DNA from: an uncultured Devosia sp.
GTDB taxonomy: Bacteria; Pseudomonadota; Alphaproteobacteria; Rhizobiales; Devosiaceae
Direction of reading: 5' to 3'
Assembly (NCBI RefSeq): GCF_913055165.1
Contig: NZ_CAJXJS010000005.1
Coordinates: 42,286-106,285 of the forward strand
DNA: 64,000 nucleotides
Shown here: positions 34,654 to 42,945 of the stretch, one piece after another
How the letters are laid out: each line of letters opens with the position of its first letter
Numbering within the stretch: the first letter of the stretch is position 1
Made by a program: the position numbers and the translations under genes
Notes under the pieces: model-generated
What the model was told of the DNA's origin: nothing
What the model saw: the letters and a program-made list of their open reading frames with translations, nothing else
Databases searched by the model: none

Positions 34654-34703
34654 AAAAAAAGCTGTGCGGCGCCGATGCCCCATTTTTTCAAGGCCTATCA
34701 AGG

Positions 34704-35429
34704 CTATCGCGTGGAGGAGGAGAGGAAGCGCTGCAGATCAGGATCCTTGGGCGATTCCATGACTTCGCGCGCTGGGCCGATTTCAGCCAGGACACCCTGC
34801 TTGAAGAAGGCGACGCGATCGGACACGTCGCGGGCAAAACTCATTTCGTGCGTCACCACGATCATGGTCATGCCGTCGGAAGCCAGCATGCGCATGGTGT
34901 CCAGAACCTCGGTGACCAGCTCGGGGTCGAGCGCCGACGTTGCCTCGTCGAACAGCATGTAGTCGGGTTTCATTGCCAGCGCGCGGGCAATGGCCAGCCT
35001 CTGCTGCTGGCCGCCCGACATCTGGGATGGGTAGTGATCAAATTTGTCCTTCAGGCCGACGCGCTCGAGCTGGGCGGCGGCCACTTCGCGCGCTGCCGCC
35101 TTGTCGAGCTTGGAGACCACGCGCGGCGCCAGGGCGACGTTTTCCAGTGCCGTCAGGTGCGGGAAGGAGTTCCATTGCTGGAAAACGGTGCCCAGTTTCT
35201 GGCGCAGCTTGTTGATGTCGGTGCCCTTGGCATGGACATCGGTGCCGTCCACCGTCACGCGGCCGCTATCGATCTTTTCCAGGCCATTGATGCAGTAGAG
35301 CAGGGTCGATTTGCCCGAGCCGGAGGCGCCGATCAGGGAGACGACTTCGCCTTCATGCACAGTCAGGTTGACGCCCTTGAGCACTTTCAGCGAGCCGAAG
35401 GATTTGTGCACATTCTCAAGGATGATCAT
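34704..35429 (-). CDS. polar amino-acid ABC transporter ATP-binding protein
   Basis: A 241-residue ABC ATPase of the GlnQ/HisP type. It has Walker A G-A-S-G-S-G-K-S-T, the Q-loop in F-Q-Q-W-N, the signature M-S-G-G-Q-Q-Q-R and Walker B L-F-D-E-A-T-S-A-L-D-P. The last residues of the upstream permease gene overlap its start by 14 nt, so the genes are coupled. It is the final gene of the binding-protein/permease/permease/ATPase operon that starts at 37644. The family imports polar amino acids; which one is not clear. Confidence 0.95.
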   Translation of the reverse strand: MIILENVHKSFGSLKVLKGVNLTVHEGEVVSLIGASGSGKSTLLYCINGLEKIDSGRVTVDGTDVHAKGTDINKLRQKLGTVFQQWNSFPHLTALENVALAPRVVSKLDKAAAREVAAAQLERVGLKDKFDHYPSQMSGGQQQRLAIARALAMKPDYMLFDEATSALDPELVTEVLDTMRMLASDGMTMIVVTHEMSFARDVSDRVAFFKQGVLAEIGPAREVMESPKDPDLQRFLSSSTR

Positions 35430-36081
35430 TCGATGCCATTTTCTTTTCGTAGCGGCTACCCAGCAGCGACAATGGATAGGAGAGGGCGAAATAGAGCACG
35501 CCGACCAGCAGCATGATCTTCACGGATTCCTGGGTCCGGGTGTTGAGGATCTGCGAGGCGCGCAGCAGCTCGACATAACCGATGGCCGAGACGAGCGCCG
35601 AGTCCTTGACGGTGGCCAGCGCGACACCCAGCCAGGACGGGAAGGCCGTTCGCAGCCCGACCGGGAACGTGACGTAGCGCAGTTCCTGAAAGTAGCTCAG
35701 CCCAAGACACCGGGCGGCTGCGCGCAGGGTTGGCGGTACGGCCTCGATTCCGGCGCGAGCGACCCCGGCGACAAGCGCCGCGGTATAGACGGTCAAGACG
35801 ATCGTGCCGGAGAAGAACGGCGGCAGCGGGAATCCCGCAATCGCCACGAAGCTGTCGAACAGGATGAGCTGGATCAGCAGCGGCACCGAGCGGAAGACGT
35901 CAATGATCGACATCATGGTGAGGTTGAGCGCGGTGTTCTTGAGCGACATCAGCCAGCCGATGATCGCGCCCAGGACCGAGCCCAGGATGATGGCGACGAC
36001 AGAAATCAGGATCGTATTCCAGGCGCCTTCGAGCAGGAACAGCAGGTCGCTCCACTGCAGGGAGGTAAAGACCGGCGTCAT
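35416..36081 (-). CDS. amino-acid ABC transporter permease 2
   Basis: A 221-residue HisM/GlnP-type permease with five hydrophobic helices, the first at about residues 21-40. The EAA-like loop that contacts the ATPase is G-I-E-A-V-P-P-T-L-R-A-A-A-R-C-L-G-L near residue 125. It overlaps the upstream permease by 4 nt (ATGA) and the ATPase gene by 14 nt. It forms a heterodimer with the preceding permease, as usual in polar amino-acid importers. Nothing in the sequence is odd apart from a Q-R-S-x-P-L-L-style segment I-D-V-F-R-S-V-P-L-L, typical of the family. Confidence 0.93.
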   Translation of the reverse strand: MTPVFTSLQWSDLLFLLEGAWNTILISVVAIILGSVLGAIIGWLMSLKNTALNLTMMSIIDVFRSVPLLIQLILFDSFVAIAGFPLPPFFSGTIVLTVYTAALVAGVARAGIEAVPPTLRAAARCLGLSYFQELRYVTFPVGLRTAFPSWLGVALATVKDSALVSAIGYVELLRASQILNTRTQESVKIMLLVGVLYFALSYPLSLLGSRYEKKMASNDHP

Positions 36082-36752
36082 TTGGCGGCCCTCTCTGCCT
36101 TGAACAGGTTCCAGCCGATTGCCTTGAGCACCAGCAGGGCGATCTTGGTGATCACGTAGTAGATCACCGCCGCCGCCATGAAGAATTCAAATGTGCGGAA
36201 CGTGCGGGAGTTGAAATACTGGGTTTCCCCCGACAGTTCCCGCAGTCCGGCCAGCATGCCGAGCGAGCTGGCCAGGATGATCCAGGTGAACTGGTTGGTC
36301 ATGGGGTGGTAGATGGCCCGCAGCACCTGTGGCAGTTCGACATAGCGCAGCGATTGCCAGGCGGTCATGCCCAGGGTGCGCGCGGCCATGTTCTGCCCCT
36401 TGGGCACGGCCGCGAAGCCGCCTCGATAGGTTTCGGCCATATAACCGGCGCAGTTGAAGCTGAGCGCGGCGACAACCGAGACATAGGGGCTGAGGAAGAT
36501 GCCGAATTCACCCAGCCCCCAGTAGAAGATGAAGATCTGGAACAGGCTGGGCGTGTTACGCGCGACTTCGATCCACGTGGTCGCGAACGCCCGCAAGGGC
36601 AGGATCGGCGACTTGCGGATGAAATAAAGGACAAGGCCCATGAGCAGGCCCAGTCCCATGGAGAGAACTGAAACTTGCAGCGTCACCAGGGACGCTTCAA
36701 GCAGTTGTGGCAGAGCCTGGATAACTGGCCGCCACTGGAACTGATAGTCCAT
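36078..36752 (-). CDS. amino-acid ABC transporter permease 1
   Basis: A 224-residue HisM/GlnP-type permease, five hydrophobic segments, with an ATPase-contact loop G-Q-N-M-A-A-R-T-L-G-M-T-A-W-Q near residue 125 and the family W-I-E-V-A-R-N-T-P-S-L segment near residue 63. It is separated from the binding-protein gene by a strong stem-loop (36769-36799), which is probably where the abundant binding-protein message is trimmed. It overlaps permease 2 by four bases. Inner membrane. Confidence 0.93.
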   Translation of the reverse strand: MDYQFQWRPVIQALPQLLEASLVTLQVSVLSMGLGLLMGLVLYFIRKSPILPLRAFATTWIEVARNTPSLFQIFIFYWGLGEFGIFLSPYVSVVAALSFNCAGYMAETYRGGFAAVPKGQNMAARTLGMTAWQSLRYVELPQVLRAIYHPMTNQFTWIILASSLGMLAGLRELSGETQYFNSRTFRTFEFFMAAAVIYYVITKIALLVLKAIGWNLFKAERAAK

Positions 36753-36768
36753 CGCGCATGTCCCTCAG

Positions 36769-36799
36769 GGCGCTGGCGGCCTTGCCGGCCGCCAGCGCC
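36769..36799 (-). promoter_or_regulatory. intercistronic stem-loop between binding protein and permeases
   Basis: GGCGCTGGCGGCC (36769-36781) pairs perfectly with GGCCGCCAGCGCC (36787-36799) around a 5-nt loop, with no T-run. It sits 18 nt after the binding-protein stop and 16 nt before the first permease start. In ABC operons such hairpins protect the binding-protein message and reduce permease expression. The structure is visible; the effect is inferred. Confidence 0.7.
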
Positions 36800-36816
36800 G
36801 ATTTCGATCCGGATTG

Positions 36817-37644
36817 CTAGTAGTATACGCCAGCCGTGGTCAGGTCCGGCATGGTGCCGCCGATATGCTTGCCATACAGGTCCTGCAGCGTGCCGTCGCG
36901 ATAGGCGCGATTGATGTAGAGGTTGAGGAAGTTCAGCCAGCCATATTCGTTGCGCACGGTCATGAAGCCGACGATGTCGGCGCCGAAGGGCGCGACGGGT
37001 CCGGCCTTGATGTTCTGGTAGGTGTCGGCGGCAACGATGTTGGCAATCGCGGTATCGGTGGCAATGCCGGCGGCAACACGGCCCTGCGAAACGGCGAGAT
37101 AGGTGTCGTTCTCGCTCTGGAAGGTGGTGATTTCGCCGCTGCTGTCGGTCCAGTTGGCGTCCTTGTAGGCCTGAAGCTCGGACTCATAGGTCGTGCCGAT
37201 GGCAACGCCGACATTGAGATCCTTGAGTTCGTCCCAGCTGGTCACGGTCGAGTCAGCCGGCAGCAGGGCCTGGAATTGGAAGACCATGTAGGGGATGGAG
37301 AATCCGACGGTCTTGGCGCGTTCCAGCGAGTCAGACGAGGACGCGATGGCGACGTCCGAGCGTCCGGAGATCAGGGAGGGAATGCGCTCTGCCCAGGTCA
37401 CGCCGACGATTTCTGCCTCGACACCCATGCGTTCGGCCAGGTCCTTGCAGATATCGACGTCCATTCCGGCGGGCTCATTATTGGCGTCGGTGTAGCCCAT
37501 GGGCGGGAAGTCCAGAACCACGGCGCAACGCAGCGTGCCGGAGTTGAGCACATCGTCCAGCTTGTCTGCATAGGCCGGTGCGGCGGCAAGGCTGGCGGCG
37601 AGAATGGCCGGCGCCAAAAACGAAAAAGTCCTGAGTTTGCTCAT
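36817..37644 (-). CDS. periplasmic amino-acid-binding protein
   Basis: A 275-residue SBP_bac_3 protein. A Sec signal peptide ends in A-A-P-A-Y-A-D near residue 26; mature protein features include L-R-C-A-V-V-L-D-F-P-P-M-G-Y-T-D and the ligand-binding D-V-A-I-A-S-S-S-D-S motif. The ATG at 37644 has AGGAG 6 nt ahead; a longer in-frame stretch to 37836 looks like unrelated sequence. It is the first gene of the operon and is divergent from an Lrp-type regulator. The binding partner is a polar amino acid, not further resolved. Confidence 0.92.
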   Translation of the reverse strand: MSKLRTFSFLAPAILAASLAAAPAYADKLDDVLNSGTLRCAVVLDFPPMGYTDANNEPAGMDVDICKDLAERMGVEAEIVGVTWAERIPSLISGRSDVAIASSSDSLERAKTVGFSIPYMVFQFQALLPADSTVTSWDELKDLNVGVAIGTTYESELQAYKDANWTDSSGEITTFQSENDTYLAVSQGRVAAGIATDTAIANIVAADTYQNIKAGPVAPFGADIVGFMTVRNEYGWLNFLNLYINRAYRDGTLQDLYGKHIGGTMPDLTTAGVYY

Positions 37645-37898
37645 CTGTTTCTCCTGAAGCTTTGTGAACGCCACTTCCTGGCTGTCCTGTCGCTGGATCG
37701 CGTTGAATCCGTCGCTCCAACCCTGGTAAGGCCGGCAGCTACCTGCAGACCAGGCCGGCGTCTTTCCCCTCTGCCCGTTCCCTCGCGCAAGAAGTGATGA
37801 CCACGATAACCGCCAGACCTTGGTCAATCTGCCCAAATATGTTCCGGCGGTGGACTTAATGCCTATAATGGCGCAAGATCGCAGGCAGATATGACTTT

Positions 37899-38363
37899 GT
37901 GGGGTGCCTATTGGACTCGTTCGACAGACGCATCATTGAGGCGGTGTTGCAGGATGCCCGCATCTCCCTTGTCGACCTGGCCAATCGGGTGGGCCTCTCG
38001 CGCACGCCCTGCCAGCTGCGCTTGAAGCGTCTGATCGACGATGGGATCATTTTGGGGTTTCACGCCAGCCTGAACTACAAACATCTGGGCATGAGCCACA
38101 TTGCCTTCGTGGAACTCAAGCTCAGCGACACGCGCGAACCTGCGCTGCGCGAGTTCAAGAAAGCGGTTCGGGCCGTCAAGGAAGTCGAGCAGTGCCATCT
38201 GATCGCCGGGCCCTTCGACTACCTGCTCAAGGTGCGAACCGAGAACATAGACGCATATCGGGCCACATTGGCCGAATCCATTTCGCGGCTGCCCTATGTC
38301 TCGAGCACCTCTACCTTCGTGGTCATGGAAGCCGTCAAGGACGACAATTACTCAGCCCTGTAA
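37899..38363 (+). CDS. Lrp/AsnC-family transcriptional regulator
   Basis: A 154-residue Lrp-type regulator: an N-terminal HTH with D-R-R-I-I-E-A-V-L-Q and V-G-L-S-R-T-P-C-Q-L-R-L-K-R-L, then a RAM ligand-binding domain from about residue 70. The likely start is a GTG at 37899; a TTG 12 nt later is also possible. A perfect TATAAT lies at 37864-37869. The gene is divergent from the amino-acid transporter, with a 254-nt gap, so it probably senses the same amino acid and controls the operon. Family members bind as dimers or octamers. Confidence 0.9.
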   Translation: MGCLLDSFDRRIIEAVLQDARISLVDLANRVGLSRTPCQLRLKRLIDDGIILGFHASLNYKHLGMSHIAFVELKLSDTREPALREFKKAVRAVKEVEQCHLIAGPFDYLLKVRTENIDAYRATLAESISRLPYVSSTSTFVVMEAVKDDNYSAL

Positions 38364-38393
38364 GCGCAGACCTGCGCTCATGCCGGCGGCTGA

Positions 38394-38792
38394 TCAAAGC
38401 CGTTCCAGGCGGCCCTTGCGTTTGACGATATTCTTGTAGTCCCACTGAATATTGCGGGCCTCGTTGAGCCAGCTGACCAATGCGTTCGGGTTGATTTGAT
38501 CGGCCGCAGTGTAGCGGGCTTCCGCGGCCTTGAAGGTGCCTTCGGGCTGAAGGCCCGGCGTTTCAAAGGATTGGCCACTCCAGAACAGCAGGCGGACGCT
38601 GTCCTTGAGTTTCGAATAGCCCACGATCGGATTGCCATCGAGAAACCAGACCGGGTGGGCATGCCAGATCTTGCTTTCGGCCTCGGGCAAATGCTGATCG
38701 ATGATGTGGCGCAGCCTATCGCAAACGGCCCGGTCGGTATCCGCCAGTTGAGCGTGATAGGCGTCGATGGTGGTGGGCTTGGGTGTCGTCAT
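38394..38792 (-). CDS. DUF1801 domain protein
   Basis: A 132-residue protein with the DUF1801 layout, including H-L-P-E-A-E-S-K-I-W-H-A-H-P-V-W-F and a Y-S-K-L-K-D-S-V-R-L-L-F-W-S-G strand. It is the third family member in the window but is unlinked to an ArsR gene. GGGAGG lies about 5 nt ahead of the ATG at 38792; a longer frame to 38888 would overlap the neighbouring gene's end region. It converges with the Lrp gene. Function unknown. Confidence 0.8.
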   Translation of the reverse strand: MTTPKPTTIDAYHAQLADTDRAVCDRLRHIIDQHLPEAESKIWHAHPVWFLDGNPIVGYSKLKDSVRLLFWSGQSFETPGLQPEGTFKAAEARYTAADQINPNALVSWLNEARNIQWDYKNIVKRKGRLERL

Positions 38793-38856
38793 GCGGGCCT
38801 CCCTCGGCATCAGATTATACGAGGACGACGAGGGAGGGATGGGGATTTCGACGGGG

Positions 38857-39747
38857 TCAGTAGATCCGCATCTGCATGCGCATGACAATATCGGCGCCGA
38901 GGCGCTGGAAGCCGTACTCGCGCATGGTGCAGCGCCATTCCTCGCCGGATTTCTCGATACGGAAGAGATTGTAGCGCGCCGGGTCGTCCAGGGTCCCGCC
39001 CTGGGCTGCGCTGGCGGCGGCGACGCCGATCACCGGCACTTCGTGGTTCTTGCCGGCGATGTGGTGGATCGAGGAGCGGTGCGTGTGGCCGTGCAGGATC
39101 ATTTCCGCGCCTTCCTGGGCGATGACGCGGCGGAAAATGCGATGTCCCTTGAGGCCGAATGAGGGGTGCTGCAGCTCGGCATTGGGCGGGTGGTGGATCA
39201 GCACCACGCGAAAATAGCCTGCGTCGCCCAGCAGTTTGAGGATGCGGGCCAGGCGCGCGGCCTGTTCCTCCTCAAAACGGCCAACGGCAAAGAAGGGCAG
39301 GGTGGGCACGGCGCTCGAGCAGGAGATGATCGCCAATTCGCCGACGCGGCGCACGAAGGGGAAAGCCTGGCCTTCCAGGGTTTCGCCCTTGAGGTAGTCG
39401 CCCCAGACTTCCTGGGCATATTCAAGCGCGCCGGGGACATAGGCGTCGTGATTGCCGGGACAGACTGCCGTGCGCTCGGCGCCGCCCAGTTCGCGCAGCC
39501 AGCGGCCGGCGCGATCGACCTCGCTGTCGAGGGCCAGATTGGTCAGATCGCCGGTGACGGCGGTAAAATCGGCCTTCTGCTCCCGCATATGCGCGACCAG
39601 CCTGGACAGCGTCTCGGTGTTCATCTCCCCGTGGCGCTTGAGCTTCCAATTGAGAAAGCCGGTCAGGCGTTTGCCCAGAAGATCGCCAAAGCCCACCTCG
39701 GGCATGGGGGAGAGGTGGATATCGGAAATGTGCGCCAGGGTGATCAT
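38857..39747 (-). CDS. calcineurin-like metallophosphoesterase
   Basis: A 296-residue phosphoesterase. The five metal-site motifs are all readable: D-I-H-L-S near the start, G-D-L-T-N, G-N-H-D, a His-His in L-I-H-H-P-P, and G-H-T-H-R. Such enzymes use two metal ions to cleave phosphodiesters or monoesters; cyclic nucleotides are possible, but the substrate is not known. I prefer the ATG at 39747, which begins directly with the first strand (M-I-T-L-A-H-I-S-D), over a GTG at 39798. No signal peptide. It is divergent from the NUDIX gene. Confidence 0.9.
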   Translation of the reverse strand: MITLAHISDIHLSPMPEVGFGDLLGKRLTGFLNWKLKRHGEMNTETLSRLVAHMREQKADFTAVTGDLTNLALDSEVDRAGRWLRELGGAERTAVCPGNHDAYVPGALEYAQEVWGDYLKGETLEGQAFPFVRRVGELAIISCSSAVPTLPFFAVGRFEEEQAARLARILKLLGDAGYFRVVLIHHPPNAELQHPSFGLKGHRIFRRVIAQEGAEMILHGHTHRSSIHHIAGKNHEVPVIGVAAASAAQGGTLDDPARYNLFRIEKSGEEWRCTMREYGFQRLGADIVMRMQMRIY

Positions 39748-39858
39748 CGCGAGGGGTTGTGCCAGAACGCCTCGGACAAGAAAACGTTCAATCGACACAA
39801 CGCACGATTTTGTCGCGGGCCAAGCTCTGCTACCCAGTGGGCAAAAGGAGACCGGTCA

Positions 39859-40332
39859 ATGATGAATCGCTTCCAGCGCGTGCGCGCCACCGCTTTCCTG
39901 ACGCTCAAGGGTCTTTGGCACCGGATGACCGTGGGGGCGCGGGTGATGGTGGTGGATGGCGACAAGGTGCTGCTGATCCGTCATACCTATGTGCCCGGCT
40001 GGCAGTTTCCGGGCGGCGGCGTGGGGCCGGGAGAAACTTTCGAGGAGGCCGGAGCGCGCGAGACATTGGAGGAAACCGGATACCGCGTAACCGGGCCGAT
40101 GGAATTGTTCGGGCTCTATCACAATACCAGCCCGGTCACGAACCGGGACCACGTCGCCTTCTACGTGGCCAAGTCCTTCAAGCACGAATTTGAACGCAAG
40201 CCCGATCACGAGATCGCGGAAGTGGGCTGGTTCGACAGGCACGCCCTCCCCGACAAGGTCACCCCGGCAACCAGCCAGCGGATCGATGAATATTTTGATG
40301 GTGTCGAAAAGCGGACGGTCTGGGGGTATTGA
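39859..40332 (+). CDS. NUDIX hydrolase
   Basis: A 157-residue NUDIX enzyme. The catalytic box is G-G-G-V-G-P-G-E-T-F-E-E-A followed by R-E-T-L-E-E-T-G-Y, a close match to the consensus G-x5-E-x7-R-E-U-x-E-E-x-G-U. It hydrolyses a nucleoside diphosphate linked to another moiety; the substrate is not predictable. AAAGGAG lies 8 nt ahead of the ATG at 39859. A basic amphipathic stretch (R-F-Q-R-V-R-A) precedes the domain. It is divergent from the phosphoesterase gene and convergent with yqjG. Confidence 0.9.
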   Translation: MMNRFQRVRATAFLTLKGLWHRMTVGARVMVVDGDKVLLIRHTYVPGWQFPGGGVGPGETFEEAGARETLEETGYRVTGPMELFGLYHNTSPVTNRDHVAFYVAKSFKHEFERKPDHEIAEVGWFDRHALPDKVTPATSQRIDEYFDGVEKRTVWGY

Positions 40333-40341
40333 GGGCCCTTA

Positions 40342-40363
40342 CCTCTCCCTTTTGGGGGAGAGG
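40342..40363. terminator. hairpin between convergent NUDIX and yqjG genes
   Basis: CCTCTCCC (40342-40349) pairs with GGGAGAGG (40356-40363); the loop holds four T residues. It lies 9 nt past the NUDIX stop and 12 nt past the yqjG stop on the other strand. It resembles the C-rich palindromes elsewhere in the window and may serve as a bidirectional terminator. Confidence 0.5.
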
Positions 40364-40375
40364 TCGTCGCCCCTC

Positions 40376-41335
40376 TCAATCCAAAAACGGCAGTTCCGGT
40401 CCGATCGGGACGATCCGGTGCGGATTGATGGTAGTGTGGCTCCAGTAATAATGCGTGCGGATATGGTCGAGATCGACCGTTTCCTTGACGCCGGGCACTT
40501 CGTAGAGCGCCTTGAGATAATGCGAGAGGTTGGGATAGTCCGCGATCCGCCTGCGGTTGCACTTGAAGTGGCCGACATAGACCGCGTCGAAGCGCACCAG
40601 CGTGGTGAAGAGCCGCCAGTCCGCCTCGGTAATGGTGTCGCCGGTGAGATAGGCTGTTTCGCCCAACAGCCCCTCGACCCAGTCGAGCGCTTCGAAAAGC
40701 TTTGAGACCGCCTCGTCATAGGCCTCCTGGGTCGTCGCGAAACCGGCCTTGTAGACGCCATTGTTGATGTCGTCATAGACGCGGGCATTGATGGCGTCGA
40801 TCTTCTCGCGCAGCGGCTCGGGGTAGTAGTCATCGGTGTTGCCGGTCAATTCGTTAAAGGCCGAATTGAACATGCGGATGATTTCCGAGCTTTCGTTGGA
40901 GACGATGGTGCCGGTTTTCTTGTCCCACAGTACTGGCACCGTGACGCGGCCGGTATAGTCGGGCACAGCCTGGGTATAGACCTGCCAGAGCGTTTCCTTG
41001 CCGAACAGGGCATCGCCGGTCGAGCCACCGTCCCGGTCAAAGCTCCAGCCGGTCTCATCGGGCATTTTGGGCGCCACCACGGATACCGAGATGAGGTTCT
41101 CCAGTTCCTTGAGCTTGCGGAAGATCAGCGTGCGATGCGCCCAGGGGCAGGCCAGGGAAACATAGAGATGGTAGCGGTCGGCCTCGGCAGCGAACCCGCC
41201 TTCACCGGACGGACCAGGACTGCCATCGGCAGTGATCCAGTTGCGGAACCCGGCCTGGGATCGCACGAACTTGCCGCCCGATTTTTTGGTGTCATACCAC
41301 TGTGTGGACCATTTTCCGTCGACCAACTGTCCCAT
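40376..41335 (-). CDS. yqjG: glutathionyl-hydroquinone reductase (GST Xi/omega-like)
   Basis: A 319-residue protein of the YqjG/ECM4 family, which reduces glutathionyl-hydroquinones. Cys63 in L-A-C-P-W-A-H-R-T is the catalytic thiol; the thioredoxin-like domain runs to about residue 150 and the alpha-helical GST domain follows (T-G-D-T-I-T-E-A-D-W-R-L-F). The end V-P-I-G-P-E-L-P-F-L-D is diagnostic. The ATG at 41335 has AAAGG ahead; the much longer reading frame past it is not a gene. It is cytoplasmic and detoxifies quinone adducts. Confidence 0.94.
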   Translation of the reverse strand: MGQLVDGKWSTQWYDTKKSGGKFVRSQAGFRNWITADGSPGPSGEGGFAAEADRYHLYVSLACPWAHRTLIFRKLKELENLISVSVVAPKMPDETGWSFDRDGGSTGDALFGKETLWQVYTQAVPDYTGRVTVPVLWDKKTGTIVSNESSEIIRMFNSAFNELTGNTDDYYPEPLREKIDAINARVYDDINNGVYKAGFATTQEAYDEAVSKLFEALDWVEGLLGETAYLTGDTITEADWRLFTTLVRFDAVYVGHFKCNRRRIADYPNLSHYLKALYEVPGVKETVDLDHIRTHYYWSHTTINPHRIVPIGPELPFLD

Positions 41336-41695
41336 TGAAATTGCCTTTCGGTCATCTTGCTGTCGGCATTGCCGCATTTGATGGCGCCATGCGCCCCTGA
41401 AATCTGCTGGCCTGAACCTAGGGAACGGAGCCGGCGGCAAAAAGGATGAGGGTGGCAACAGATTGTTGCGTGTTCGCGCAACACTGGCACGAAACCGGAT
41501 AAGGAATTTGGAAGCATGGTGCCAAAATTCCCATTTACGACCAACCAAGTGGGTGCTAATCGGGTTCCAGACGTGGAGGCGTCCAGGATGGTGAAGGTTT
41601 TGCAGATGAACCGACGACCCTAGTTGGTCGTTTAGAGCGGAGGGCCGTTGGCCGATCCGCATGTTTTTCTGCATATCTCTTCCTGGATCAGACCC
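41336..41695. other. 360-bp non-coding gap between yqjG and GNAT
   Basis: This divergent gap holds the promoters for both flanking genes. TGTTGCG (41464-41470) pairs with CGCAACA (41477-41483), and ACGACCAAC (41539-41547) is mirrored by GTTGGTCGT (41623-41631) 75 nt away. Neither looks like a known element. Nothing else stands out; the long reverse frame here is read-through of yqjG's frame. Confidence 0.5.
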
Positions 41696-42244
41696 ATGAC
41701 CACGCTCGTTGCGGCCGAGGCCGCGTCTTCTCCTGCTGCCGGTCGGCCGACCGTTCGGGCCGCCACCCCTGCCGACGACGTGTTCGTCGATGATCTGCAG
41801 GCCATTGCCTTTGGGCCAGGCCGGTTTGCGCGCACCGCCTTTCGGGTGCGGGAGCGCTTTCCGATCGATCCGAGCCTCAGCCTCATCGCCGAAGTGGATG
41901 GTACCGCTTGCGGGTCGGTCTGGATGACGCCGATCAGCGTGGATGGCCAGAAGGGTTATCTGCTTGGACCATTGGCCACCCATCCGAATTTTCGCAAGCG
42001 GGGCGCTGGCAAGCTTCTGGCGCGGGAAGTGAGCAAGCTGGCGCTTTCGCGCGGTGAGGGGCACTTCGTCCTGCTGGTCGGCGATCAGGACTATTATTGT
42101 CCGCTCGGCTGGGAGACAACGACACCCGGCAATATCGAGTTTCCCGGCCCCGTGGACCCCACGCGCGTGCTGCTGCTGGCCGAAGACAAGACCCTGGCCA
42201 AATCGCTCAAGGGGGCCATCGCCGCTTTCGAAGAGGGGGCATGA
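41696..42244 (+). CDS. GNAT-family N-acetyltransferase
   Basis: A 182-residue GNAT protein. Strands and the acetyl-CoA-binding segment R-K-R-G-A-G-K-L-L are visible, preceded by L-L-G-P-L-A-T-H-P, and a D-Y-Y-C-P-L-G-W segment near residue 135 resembles the YhbS-type subgroup. It acetylates an amine whose identity is not known. The ATG at 41696 is chosen; an in-frame TTG at 41648 is unlikely. No strong ribosome site is seen. Confidence 0.85.
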   Translation: MTTLVAAEAASSPAAGRPTVRAATPADDVFVDDLQAIAFGPGRFARTAFRVRERFPIDPSLSLIAEVDGTACGSVWMTPISVDGQKGYLLGPLATHPNFRKRGAGKLLAREVSKLALSRGEGHFVLLVGDQDYYCPLGWETTTPGNIEFPGPVDPTRVLLLAEDKTLAKSLKGAIAAFEEGA

Positions 42245-42306
42245 CGGCAAAAGGGGGTGCAGGATCGGTCTGACGCGCTTACATTCCTTGCACCTTTTGA
42301 TGTCCC

Positions 42307-42945
42307 TTGCGGTGTGTCTTGGCTCCCAGCCCCGAAATCGCCCAGATGCTCTTGCCCCGGCTGCTCGCCGAGCCGCCTCAACTGCCTCATGGGCGGGACC
42401 TGGTGCCCGATTGGCAGCCGCTCCAGCCGTTTGAACGCCCGCCGGTGCCGGCAGCGGTGCTGATTGCGCTGGTGCGGCGGCCGGAAGGGCACACGGTCCT
42501 CTATACCGAGCGCTCACCCGATCTGAGGGCCCATTCGGGGCAGGTTGCCTTTCCGGGCGGCAAGATCGACAGCACCGATACCGATGCTGCCGCAGCGGCT
42601 TTGCGGGAGGCCCGCGAGGAGGTGGGCCTGCTGGCCGAGGATGCCAGCGTTCTGGGCTACATGCAGCCGTACTACACGGGCACGAATTATCTCATCACGC
42701 CGGTTGTGGCTGAAGTGGACCCTGCCGGTCCCTTCATTCCCAATCCGGGTGAAGTGCACTCGGTATTCGAGGTGCCGCTGGACCGGATATTAAATGCGCA
42801 AAGCTATGGCCGGTTTCGCATCAGCCGCGGCGGCAAGGAGCATTCGACCTGGCAGATTGATCATGAAGGCCATGTCATCTGGGGCATCACCGCAAATCTG
42901 ACGCGCCAGTTCCGCGATCTGGTGGTGGGCGAGGTCGCGGCATGA
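42307..42945 (+). CDS. NUDIX hydrolase, CoA diphosphatase-like
   Basis: A 212-residue NUDIX protein similar to CoA diphosphatases (NudL type). The box is G-G-K-I-D-S-T-D-T-D, then R-E-A-R-E-E-V-G-L, and the preceding R-A-H-S-G-Q-V-A-F-P-G-G-K motif is characteristic of this group. The start is not certain: TTG codons at 42307 and 42319 and an ATG at 42346 are all in frame, with no clear ribosome site. Its end overlaps the CCA-adding gene by four bases (ATGA), so they form an operon. Confidence 0.87.
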   Translation: MRCVLAPSPEIAQMLLPRLLAEPPQLPHGRDLVPDWQPLQPFERPPVPAAVLIALVRRPEGHTVLYTERSPDLRAHSGQVAFPGGKIDSTDTDAAAAALREAREEVGLLAEDASVLGYMQPYYTGTNYLITPVVAEVDPAGPFIPNPGEVHSVFEVPLDRILNAQSYGRFRISRGGKEHSTWQIDHEGHVIWGITANLTRQFRDLVVGEVAA

